A stretch of DNA of 64,000 bases from Bimastos eiseni (lineage: Eukaryota > Annelida > Clitellata > Crassiclitellata > Lumbricidae), in the NCBI GenBank assembly GCA_959347315.1, contig OY365818.1:6817753-6881752 (forward strand). Direction: 5' to 3'. The first letter of the stretch is position 1. Every line of letters starts with the position of its first letter. A model generated the notes under the pieces. It made no database searches. It was not told the DNA's origin and saw only the letters and a program-made list of their open reading frames with translations. Below are positions 31,801-40,562 of the stretch, in pieces. A program made the position numbers and the translations under genes.

Positions 31801-33492
31801 TTTTGTTGTACAAAATCTATAATGTAGCCTAATGCCATGTGGAATACGGCTGCAACTGCAGCAGTACAACTGAGGACGTAGGGGAAGTACATTTAGGAGT
31901 TATGGTAGTTGCTGTCGTTGAAGTAGTTCGGGAAATACTGGAAGCAGCATATGATCCCATTTGCAGGAGTGTCGGGTAAGGAATTGTACGTAGTGACAGT
32001 CGCAGCAATATACACATAATGGTAATGGTAGTTGAAGTTGGCTAAAAAAGTAAAAATATTTTTAACTGCTTAATTTAAAAAGTATGAAAGTGCTATATTA
32101 AAATCACACCAATGGACAAGTACCATCATTATTAATCTGTAGATATTCTAAGCCCTAGAGTAACATTCAAACTCGTTTCATCAATTCTACCTTTTTTTCA
32201 TTGAAAACGTGTGACTTATTATAACTCCAAGCTGCTTGTCGAGCTGTGCAGACAAATGGGTAACCATTTTGAAATGGGTAACCATTCTTTCTAAAAGAAG
32301 AACGTGAAATGTATGCTCAGGTTTAAAATTTAAGGATAAATACCTAGATAATCGTCAGGACACGTTTACAGCAGTTGAATAAGCCATACCTTTCAATCTG
32401 CAAATTAATCTTTTTCGCTGGTCTTTACCTCATTTCTACAGCGCTTTAAAAATAGTTGCCTATAATATTATTCGATCATTACCTTGTCATGCTAGGCTTC
32501 TGAATTGTGTTCCTAAGTAGCGCTGCATAAGTTTACAGTGACAATTGCAATTACAATGGTCTGTCAACAGATCGTTAACAGACGTCGAAATATCCAAAGT
32601 CTCACAATTCCTGCTCAGCCTGTTGACCTGTCGAGTGAACGACCTTCCTATGGAAACACTAACGCATCGTTATCTTTACAAGGACTTCTACCAGGAGCCG
32701 AACCCCTACGTCCGATGCATCAGCAACCAAACCCTTAAGGAAGAGGCCGAGCGCTGCCTTGCCCTAGCTCCCGTCTCCTTCTGCGGGCCTCGCTTCGGAG
32801 AGGCGACCGAACGACGACACGACGAATGCCGAAGACTTCTAACCGAACCCGACCTTCTCCGGAATCACACGAAGCGAACCCTCTTCGCTCCGTACATCAG
32901 CTGCCGCAAACGAATCCGCCGGATGTTTCTCGACACCTGCGGTCGCACGCTCTCGAAGATCTGCAGCGAACGACTGATTCACGCCGTTAAGACGGTTCGT
33001 GCGACAATGGAAAGCATGGAACCGCTGTTGTCAGCGCTTCCCAACTTCCGAGTGATCCACCTCATACGGGATCCGCGGGCTGTGATGCTGTCGAGGAAGA
33101 AATTCGACGCCAGTGCCAAGACGCTTTACTCCATAGACCGGAATTTGTTCATAATGGCCACTGAGGCCCGGCTGTTCTGCCAGACGGTTGCCAGAGACAT
33201 CCGGGTGCGAATCGATCTCGAGAAACGCTTTCCCGGTAGAATCTATTCCATGTTCTACGAAGATGTGATGGAAGAGTTTAAGACATACACAGGTAACATC
33301 TACGCCTTTCTAAACGCCTCCAGTCCAGTCACTTCCGGCTGGTGGCGGAGAAAGGTTTTGGGGCAGCACACCGATGCGTCGAAGAAAATAGTGTACAGAT
33401 GGAGAACAGAGTTGAAATTTAAAGAAAATAGGAGCATTGTTGCTAGCTGTGAAGAGCTCTTCGAACTAGTGGGAAATAGATGGGAACGTTAG
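28805..33492 (+). CDS. Carbohydrate 6-O-sulfotransferase paralogue, gene 2, four exons
   Basis: Joined from 28,805-28,886, 29,277-29,383, 31,405-31,637 and 32,571-33,492, the frame has 447 codons plus TAG. Anchor (residues 1-27), glycosylated stem (about 28-63), 5'-PAPS motif SYQRCGSS (about 86-93) and 3'-PAPS motif RVIHLIRDPR (about 301-310) are in the family order. The protein should be a type II Golgi enzyme that sulfates sugar C6 hydroxyls using PAPS. It matches gene 1 in all exon lengths except one codon in exon 2 and four at the C terminus. Introns are far shorter (390, 2,021 and 933 bp). Both copies remain open and keep the motifs, so both are probably expressed enzymes; the substrate is unknown. 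Confidence 0.91.
28910..29160 (-). mobile_element. Fold-back element F2, copy in gene 2 intron 1
   Basis: The right arm has (GCGACGAAATGAA)-type tandem units and the left arm the inverse (TTTCGTCGCAGTTCATTT). The core holds ATCACGACGCATAACC and CACCCTAACCGACCCCAGGA. The copy at 57,377-57,715 has the same layout in opposite orientation. Gene 1 intron 1 lacks it. Confidence 0.7.
29277..29383 (+). CDS. Gene 2 exon 2: stem region
   Basis: The 107-nt exon lies between acceptor CACACACAG and donor GTAAGA. Its first two bases complete Tyr and 35 codons follow (ETALADRNCIF...TATAVR). One sequon (NST) is at the place of NFT in gene 1. Confidence 0.82.
29658..29728 (+). tRNA. tRNA-Gly-like gene with variant anticodon ACC
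   Basis: The 71-nt sequence differs from the 18,933-19,003 gene at three places. Position 34 of the anticodon is A (loop CTACCAC, anticodon ACC). Two adjacent changes at the variable-loop/T-stem border (GGTG for GGCC) create a G-G mismatch at pair 49:65. No TTTT terminator follows closely. It lies in gene 2 intron 2, in the gene's orientation. It is either a decaying copy or an unusual ACC glycine tRNA. Confidence 0.85.
29852..29911 (-). pseudogene. tRNA-Phe(GAA) relic, 3' end lost
   Basis: On the minus strand AGATAGCTCAGTTGGGAGAG and GACTGAAGATCTAAAGGTCC match tRNA-Phe perfectly through TTCAAT of the T loop. The remaining T-stem and acceptor strand are absent. It is the inverted counterpart of 18,689-18,745, and the downstream GTGAGTCAAAATGAGCATTG is also shared. 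Confidence 0.8.
30099..30396. mobile_element. hAT-like MITE (M3), perfect 8-bp target duplication
   Basis: The ends are CAGTGATTAAATTGCTC and, on the other strand, CAGTGGTTAAACTCAGCC. Identical TATAAAGC octamers flank it (30,091-30,098 and 30,397-30,404). The interior repeats GGTGGATCTCA three times. A relative lies at 55,828-56,328. It sits in gene 2 intron 2. Confidence 0.92.
30612..30722 (+). repeat. Dispersed repeat family R2, copy 1
   Basis: The family core is CTCTGACAGTRCCAGTYCCAA, then TGGATAAAAGAGGAGGGCGA, CGCTAATGATC, TGTTATCACACACTGTC and TTAAACTG. Other copies lie at 35,640, 41,525, 48,560, 52,602, 56,735 and 59,030. The copies near 52.7 and 59 kb sit beside reverse-transcriptase C-terminal remnants, so R2 is probably a LINE 3' UTR. 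Confidence 0.7.
30797..30858 (-). pseudogene. tRNA-Gly pseudogene lacking the anticodon arm
   Basis: It has 62 nt instead of 71. The acceptor, D and T arms match the 18,933 gene, but CACGCGGGC is deleted, removing part of the anticodon loop and the 3' half of its stem. The promoter boxes and a T-run terminator remain, so it could still be transcribed. Confidence 0.85.
31166..31270 (+). repeat. R1 repeat, copy in gene 2 intron 2
   Basis: CATCGTAATCGTGATC, CTTCTAAAGCGCCACTCGAA, GCAGGGCATCAGCTC and GTGTTGCGTCGAATCAGATG are in family order, ending at the point where homology with gene 1 intron 2 resumes. Confidence 0.7.
31405..31637 (+). CDS. Gene 2 exon 3: 5'-PAPS-binding motif
   Basis: A 233-nt exon lies between acceptor TTTAACAG and donor GTAGGC. 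It encodes SYPFHPFVEGQSK, VLSYQRCGSSFFSDMFNLNP and YYFEPIDSIYSSVYG. It ends in phase 2. Confidence 0.92.
32571..33492 (+). CDS. Gene 2 exon 4: catalytic domain and stop
   Basis: A 922-nt exon follows acceptor GTCAACAG and contains VRATMESMEPLL, HLIRDPRAVMLSR and the terminal CEELFELVGNRWER. It differs from gene 1 chiefly around YSIDRNLFIMATEARLFC and the last 80 residues, which may matter for acceptor choice. Confidence 0.93.
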
Positions 33493-33588
33493 TCGACTAA
33501 ATAACCTAATTACTAGGATAATTAAAAGTTATTGTATTCGCTCTCGCAATATTTTGGCTCATTGCAAATTGCAATGCCCGTTATTCAG

Positions 33589-33594
33589 ATTAAA
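33589..33594 (+). promoter_or_regulatory. Possible polyadenylation signal of gene 2
   Basis: ATTAAA lies 97 bp after the stop codon. It is the most common variant hexamer. No AATAAA occurs nearer to the stop. Confidence 0.35.
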
Positions 33595-33736
33595 CACGTG
33601 CAATTAATGTAAGGACCCGCTTATATAATTGTGTGTTTGTGCGTGTATCTGCAGGTGCGTTTGTTTATTTGTGTATATGTGTGTACGAACCATTCGCGAC
33701 TTAATATTTTTAATAACTTCAATATAGGTCAACATC

Positions 33737-33888
33737 ATATGCATGGACCTAACAGTCGCATTGGCGATTGGGCCTTTCGGGTCGCTGGCCCATGTACCTG
33801 GAACAGTCTCCCTGCTGCCATCTTGGAAACCAAAATCTTCCCTGCCTTCAAAAACCAGTTAAAATCGTACTTTGTTTGTAATGTTTAG
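33737..33888 (+). pseudogene. LINE reverse transcriptase C-terminal fragment
   Basis: The frame reads AFRVAGPCTWNSLPAAILET then KIFPAFKNQLKSYFV and a stop, the standard end of CR1/L2-like RT proteins. It is followed by a short 3' UTR ending with GGCGCTATAGAAATT. Confidence 0.75.
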
Positions 33889-34149
33889 GATTAGTACTAT
33901 AATCTGCAGTGAACTGTCATGTAAAGCACCTTAGAAGTAGCTTGTTTACGGCGCTATAGAAATTTTCGTAATGACAATAATTACAATCCCTAGAGCCAGT
34001 CATGGGTACACACAGTGTGATCGGCTCTCTGTTTTTGCATAAGATGATGGGTGATATTGGGTGTCCAGTCTGTCCTGACCCTCATTTGCTGATCCTCCCA
34101 CGACCGTGTTGTCATTGCACTTAAGTATACGAACACGTGATGCATCTAT

Positions 34150-34490
34150 GTCACCCTCTGTTTCTCCCAGATTCGGTAGATAGGGCCTACATCAACTAAA
34201 ACCGCAGCTTTCTCTGTGCCTGCATTCATATGCACCATCAGTCCCTTTGTGGGGCATCGAGAAGTAACTACGGGTATGAATTGTTCGTAGCTTAAGTTTT
34301 CTTTGCCTCGGCATATGAGTGAGGGTGGGTCAGTCATGTTCCTCGCCGTCTCTTCTTCCCACCAACAGTGTACGGTACCCAGTGGATCAGAAGTGTCGTG
34401 GTAAATTTCTGCCTCACTAGAGATTTGAATCCACGGTCTCTCGCATGATGGTACGCTAATCACTAGACTTTCGGGGAAGGATTGGGGGAG
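34150..34490 (-). mobile_element. Second SINE family (S2), copy 2 with tRNA-like head
   Basis: On the minus strand AGTCTAGTGATTAGCGTACC resembles a tRNA A box and CCGTGGATTCAAATCTC a B box. The body words GGTGGGAAGAAGAGACGGCG and GGAACATGACTGACCCAC match the copy at 25,548. No coding is seen. Confidence 0.7.
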
Positions 34491-34953
34491 GGTGATGCAG
34501 CAATGGTTACACTCTGGTGAGAAAAGCGGGAGGTCATAACCATCCCTAAGGACGACTCAGCCTTTCAATCGCCAGGTGTTGCTGTTGAGTTGAACAGCAA
34601 GACTTGATGGAGGCTTGCATTGTTATCCTAAAGTTAACATCGAATCCTGTAATAAACTATAATCATACATTCATGCTAAGAATATTCCAGTCATGCTGCG
34701 TTCTTGTCAGTGTGAATCAATTAAAGATAGTTTTGTTATTGTTGTTATCATTATTACTATTTTTATAGTTATAATTATAACGATTATCATTATTATATTT
34801 ATTATAATAATTATTGTTAACATATTACTATTGTTAGTTTTATTACTATTATTTTTAGTTTTATAATAATAATAATTATTATTATTATTATTTACGAACA
34901 TTTACCATTGCTGCATCACCCTCCCCCAATCCTTCCCCGAAAGTCTAGTGATT
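34458..34953. repeat. Perfect 50-bp inverted repeat around an AT-rich core
   Basis: The arms at 34,458-34,507 and 34,904-34,953 are exact reverse complements over 50 bp (outer part AATCACTAGACTTTCGGGGA). They are separated by 396 bp of ATT-rich DNA. The left arm overlaps the head of the S2 SINE. No target duplication was found. Zero divergence implies a recent origin. Confidence 0.9.
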
Positions 34954-35640
34954 TTATTGTATTTATTATGCTTTTATTCATGATCTCACAGCGTTGATCT
35001 GAGTTTCACAAGTGGCGCTCTTATTAAAAGGAACATCACTTTTAATCTCCTACATTGAACTTGAACTGACTTGTTAAACACTCAGAAATAACGATGACGA
35101 TACATTTAAAGAGTAACCTAAGCCTAGCTGCCAGCACGATCAGGCATAGATTATAATTATGGGTTGGTCAAAACTTGGACAATGTGGGCGTCAAACCAAT
35201 ATGATTTAATGACCCTAATATAACCCATAGTAACTGACTCTCAATGGCTTTCAATGCGTGACGAACTGTCTGTGCTAAACAGTTTTGAAGATGAGACTTT
35301 ACATCGTGTGCACCCCCAGTTAGTTATATAGCTGTGAACTTAGAGTTTCTTTGTCTAGTGTTCTGAACTTCTGATAAATGCATAAAAACAGAATTTAATA
35401 CACGCATACTATACTGGAGTGTTTGTTCGTAAATGTATTTGCACGTATGTAAATATATACGTATGCTTCGATGGTCCGGATACAGTATTATATCTGATTA
35501 ATTGCCTTTCAAAAGCTTCAATTCTCAATGATTTGCGGATGTAAACAACTTGAAGCTACTTTAAAACGCTTGAAACCAGCAATTTTATTATAGTTGTGCA
35601 TTGCATAGTAGGCCTATTTTAAAATATGCGCGTCCTTTGT
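34954..35640. other. No gene seen
   Basis: Ordinary AT-rich intergenic DNA without motifs I can name. Confidence 0.6.
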
Positions 35641-35700
35641 ACGACACTGTGCCCTAGCAAGGACCATTAGAGTCGCCCTCCTCCTTCTTCCAGGTTTGTC
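35640..35700 (-). repeat. R2 repeat, short copy
   Basis: AGAGTCGCCCTCCTCCTTCT and CCAGGTTTG match the R2 core on the minus strand. Confidence 0.5.
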
Positions 35701-35736
35701 ATCGGCTAGCAACTCGATGAGCAATACACGGACGTC

Positions 35737-35886
35737 CAGGGGCGTCAATCCCTCTGAGTGATGGAGGCAAACACCCGGTCCCTAGTGTCACAAGGGCAAG
35801 ACATGCCCTCCCCTAAGACTCAAGAAATATCCCCTACCTGAAACTGGAGGCATTTGACACCGGATCCCCCTATTTGGACACCCCTG
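35737..35886. mobile_element. Possible short hAT-like MITE
   Basis: The ends CAGGGGCGTCAATCC and, on the other strand, CAGGGGTGTCCAAATAGG form imperfect inverted repeats. The length is 150 bp. The flanks do not show a convincing 8-bp duplication. Confidence 0.45.
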
Positions 35887-35889
35887 CTC

Positions 35890-36592
35890 GAATCTGTAAC
35901 TCCATCCCAACTCCCACGCCTTCTTCCAAACATACACTCGTTCATAAGTAAGCGTAGATCTCTCATTATAGATTGGTTGTAATACTTCCAAACTCCCTAT
36001 GCATGCGATTCTTGGTTTCACTGGGCTTCCATGAACTACGTCTTGGCGCCTATAGGCCTACTACATTTGTGGCTCTGTCTTGGAGACATCGCACACGATG
36101 TCATCTACCTCTGATCACTTTTACACATTCTAATCCTATAGGCCATATAGTTCTAAATAATAAATTATAGGCCCTACTAATCTCCCTCTCAAGCAATTCG
36201 ATTGTAATCTCAGCAGACATATTAATAATTTACACGACAATGCAATCAACAGAAAGTAATTAATATCATTATTATATATGACTAATTATGACTTATTTAC
36301 AAAATATCCTGAGCCTGCACTTGTTAGTAAATGATTGCGAAGTGTACTTTTATGTTCTTTCTATTTAGCCCATTCCCAATCCGCTAATATTCTCCGTTTA
36401 GGCCTTTTCTTCCTTATTTTACCTATAGACTAGGGGGTCCCAACCGGCAGGAGCTCTCGTCCATAATTTAGGGTCTATAGTGAAATTTACTTTTGCCCGG
36501 GGCTTAGTAATTGTATCCATTGTGTTCTTCGGATTACCATTTAAGCCTAATGAAATCAAATAAATGTGTGTATGAATTTATATGAGCATAAT

Positions 36593-36628
<36 letters not shown>

Positions 36629-37325
36629 AACAACGCCGATTTATAAGGCGCCATTAACGCGGCCCTATCCACTACAAGGGCGCCGTACAACATGCATGTT
36701 ACGTATGTGTAGGTCCCTATATATGGATGTGCGTACCTATATATTTGTGTGTGTATTCATTAATCCCTGTAGGCCTATATATAACCAGACATTCGTGACC
36801 ATAGGACTTAACAGGTCTATGTCCACATTGTGCCAATACGAAAAAACAATGTCTTGGATTTCCTGAAGGTTGTAGTTTGCGCTGTTTCATTTATGGCAAT
36901 TAGACTCACATTTTTGTGGACGACGCTGTTGCTCGTAATAGGATAATTTGTGTTTTTTTATCATAACATAAACCGAATAAGAGTAACTCTGAGATAATTT
37001 TTGCTAGGGTAACAATTCATTCGCCCTTGTGAACTCGTTATCGAAGACCGATAATGTCGCATATCTGCATGATATCAGATCTTCGTGCTTTTCTTATAAT
37101 CGGTGTGTCTAATCAAAAATTGTAGGATTCATATAAATTAATGAGCAGATGTAAGCTTGTTGAGTAACAAAACTTCTATCATCCGCATGATGTCCATTTC
37201 AACGACGAAGTTGAAACATCTGCTTTTAGCAGTCTTCGTTTAAAAGCGGCAATAAAGAATTTTACACAAATCATTGATTACATAACATAACAAGGATTTA
37301 AAGTGGTTCAGAAGACGTCTAATCT
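35890..37325. other. No gene seen; (AAT)n at 36,590-36,627
   Basis: Apart from the AAT array and the repeat-like word GATTTATAAGGCGCCATTAA at 36,640, nothing is recognised. Confidence 0.6.
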
Positions 37326-37329
37326 GTGT

Positions 37330-37545
37330 TAGGACCACTGTAATTTGTCCTGGATGAGCTAATAGCCCAATTTTCCACGTTTCCTCTTGAAAGCTGCGAT
37401 AGTGTCCACTGAGACAGTACTATCATCTAAACCATGCCACAAGTCTACAACTCTTCCACTGAAGATTTTCTGCCTGGTTGTCCGCTTAACTTTGCTTTTG
37501 TTGGACATGAACTCAGTTCTTTTCCGTGCAACATTCGGAAAATAA
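37330..37545 (-). pseudogene. LINE reverse transcriptase C-terminal fragment
   Basis: The minus strand reads RTTRQKIFSGRVVDLWHGL then DDSTVSVDTIAAFKRKRGK, closely resembling the tail of CR1/Rex-like RT proteins (R..FF..RVVN.WN.LP..VV.A.S...FK). Upstream domains are missing. Confidence 0.75.
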
Positions 37546-37559
37546 TATTACTTCTGTGT

Positions 37560-38335
37560 GATAGGACAACAACAGCACCAAATTTAATTCACATAAGATA
37601 GGGGCCTACATCTTGACAGCGTGAATAAATTAACAATTTAAGCGGATAAATATGATCTTAAGTTATTGTCCTTTTTTTCCAAGTTAAATATTAGTATAAT
37701 CGTTTGCTAAGACTAGTTAAGCTTTGCTCCTAAATCTAAATTTCACTGTATTCTTCCCTCCTTTTTGCCTTAACTCAACTACTCTATTCCTATTTCATCA
37801 GATGGCCCTAACTTGCGGTACCATTGCTTCCTTTATTGGGTCTCCTGAGCCACTGACAATTATTTGTGTGATAAAAAATGCAGGGCTATGTTAATTGTAC
37901 TTTGGATTACCAGATAAACATGAAATTTTAAATGAGCTATCGAGACACAAAATTCAAATGAGCGAGCTGACATTTTTATTTCGTCCCTTTGCACTAACAA
38001 CACATCTTGAACTATAAACACGAAACAACACACATTAGACGCGCAACAAACATGATCATTTATTGTTAACATGGTAGGCATGCTGTCAGTTACTATTTGC
38101 TTAAAAAATTTGGAGGAAAACGAGGTGGGGGCTGTGTGGGTAATGGACGACATACTGGCGTGAAGAACAGACTTAGTAGCACCATAAGGTTGACTAGTGC
38201 TCCATTCACTTCGCGGTGGCGTTGGTTAATTATATGTAGACCTTAAAGGCTGCTATAATACTCTTCCTGTCATCACTTTCATGTCATCATCCGTTCATGC
38301 CATACTTTTAATCATGCTGTATCAGTTTGAGTGTA
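37560..38335. other. No gene seen
   Basis: A 97-codon minus-strand frame (38,153-37,860) has no recognisable motif. Confidence 0.55.
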
Positions 38336-38339
38336 ATTA

Positions 38340-38496
38340 ATCGAAGATTAAAAAAGTAATGATAATAATAATAAAATAATATTATTATTATTTATTTATT
38401 TATTTGTGACAAAACAAACGTGGATAAAGACTCATAAGTTCTTTCAGTCAATCGTCTAGAGGAACAGACTGCCTTTGTAAACTTGCATTATTATTA

Positions 38497-38551
<55 letters not shown>

Positions 38552-38745
38552 CAGATATAAATTCTTGTAGACTAGGTGATTTGCTGTTGACTCTTATTAT
38601 TATTATTATTATTATTTATTATTATTTGGTTAAACTACAGCTGCACAAAAGAGCCTTATTATTATTATTATTACTATTATTATTATTATTATTATTAATA
38701 TTACTATTATTATTTTTATTATAATTATTATTATTATTATTATCG

Positions 38746-38776
<31 letters not shown>

Positions 38777-38780
38777 AATA
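38340..38780. repeat. Clustered ATT arrays
   Basis: Four ATT/TTA arrays occur at 38,360-38,405, 38,490-38,552, 38,597-38,630 and 38,657-38,780, the last mixed with ATC. The isoleucine-rich ORF on the minus strand is a product of this array. Confidence 0.95.
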
Positions 38781-39149
38781 TCGATGACAAAACCAGGCGA
38801 TAACGCCTCTGATACCTCAACTAAAAAGAATGTCACCAACATTTGGCCTAGAACGTAGCCTATTATGCCCACGTATCATCAGCAGACTGGTTTTAGTAGA
38901 ATCGTTCGGCCGTATTCCTCATCTGCGTTAATATATAAATTATTGGACTCGAATACGCTGCTAGGTTATTGTACAACGTGTTGGCAAAAGGTTTCGCTTC
39001 TCAGGAATCTTAGATGCGCTAAATAATAAATTTATGCATACACAATCGATCGAAGACGTTAATCAATTTAACGACGAACTGACTGCTTTCTTGTTCACTC
39101 ACGGCAGACTCTCGCCGCTAATGCGCCAACATAATAACACTTATTGAAC

Positions 39150-39580
39150 GGCTGCTACACGACTCGAAAGATTGACGTCTTGCGCTGGCTTTCTGTTACT
39201 GCACGTATCCACTACAAGATCCTCTTTCTAGCATCCAAATCCCAGCTAGGTAGTTCCTCGAGATATCTCTCTGACTATTTCCGCAAGTCGTTACCTTGAA
39301 TTTCATCTCGTTCCTTGCGTTCTGTTGATCGTCTTGATCTTTTCTCGCCTAGGACTAAGACTGCCTTGGCCCAATACCGGGTGTTTGCTGTTGTTGGTCC
39401 ACCTGCCTGAATTGACCTACATCCATCATTAAGGATTAAACTGATGACCGGCTTCTCTCCAGAGGCTTCTCACAAATTGAAGGCGTTTCTTTTTCCCCGG
39501 ATTTCCGTGCTGAGAGCGCCTCTGAATAGTTATTCCGTGAGAAGCGTTATATAAATCTTAAGATACGATACGACAAAGAA
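39150..39580 (+). pseudogene. LINE reverse transcriptase C-terminal fragment
   Basis: Across two frames the text reads LRWLSVTARIHYKILFLASK, SSSRYLSDYFRKSLP, SPRTKTALAQYRVFAVVGPP and GFSPEASHKLKAFLFPRISV, the L2-type C-terminal block. The 3' UTR word GAGAGCGCCTCTGAATAG follows. The end is about 50 bp from the gene 3 stop, in the opposite orientation. Confidence 0.75.
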
Positions 39581-39625
39581 TTTCTCCAAGTTCCACGATT
39601 ATGAATAAGATCCGAGTTCAAACGA

Positions 39626-40562
39626 CTATAAGGTCCGAGCGTTGCCGATAATCCTAAAGAAATCCTGACAGCGTGACTTAATGTCTTCATTTTCCTTCTT
39701 GGTCAGTGAGTCTTTCCATGCGGTGGAAAGTGATGTCGCGTTCTTCCCGTCTTTACCCAGCTTTGCCTCCTTGATCCATTCCACCGTGGAATTGGGCATC
39801 TCAATCCCAAGAAATCCGTAAACTCTCTCCGTATACGACCCGATATCGGTCACAAAATCGTCATACATCACCGACAGGATCTTCCCCGGGAACTGCCTCT
39901 CGAGCCGGTGCCGCTTCTCCACATCCTGCACCACCGTGCGGCAGTACAGTTCCGCCTCGCGTTCCATCGTATCGTTACCGCTGTCCGAGTAACTATTCCG
40001 CGTACTGTGGTGGAACTTCATCCTCGATAACACGACTCCTCTCGGGTCACGAATCAGGTGAATGACCCGAAGATTCGGCATCCGCCTCAGCAACGGTTCC
40101 ATGCTGTCCATGGTCGCACGGACACACTTGACAGCACGAACCGACCGGTTGGAGCAGAAGCCCTGCATCATTGGACTGCAAGCAGCGTCCACCTTCTTCC
40201 GAAGTCGGCGTGTGCACGCGGCGTAGCTAAACGCAGCCTGGCGAACGGGAACTGGGACTGACTCGACGTCGTAGTTCCCCGTCCAAAGCATCTCGTAACA
40301 GCTGAGAAGATGGTCCTCTCCCTGTTCCCCGAAGCGTGTCCCGCAGAACGCCTCTATCTCCGGTTTAAGATCGATGCATAGTGAGAGCAATTCGTTGATC
40401 ATATCTATACAGGAGATGTAGTCGTCAAGATGGCGATACTCCGAACGGTAGAGGAAGTAGTAAGGATGAACGAGGAATGAGATCGGTAGCTTCGGGATGT
40501 CACAGTGAAAGATGTTGCGGAGAAATGTCGACACTGCGTTGATTTCTTGCACTGGCAGAGTT
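39626..40562 (-). CDS. Gene 3 terminal exon, catalytic domain
   Basis: A 937-nt exon follows acceptor TTGTTATCAG. The start RTLPVQEINAVSTFLRNIFH corresponds to RSLTDVEISKVSQFLLSLLT of gene 1. It ends CQDFFRIIGNARTL-stop. The serine- and isoleucine-rich residues that precede it in the open frame come from the intronic microsatellite and are not protein. Confidence 0.92.
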
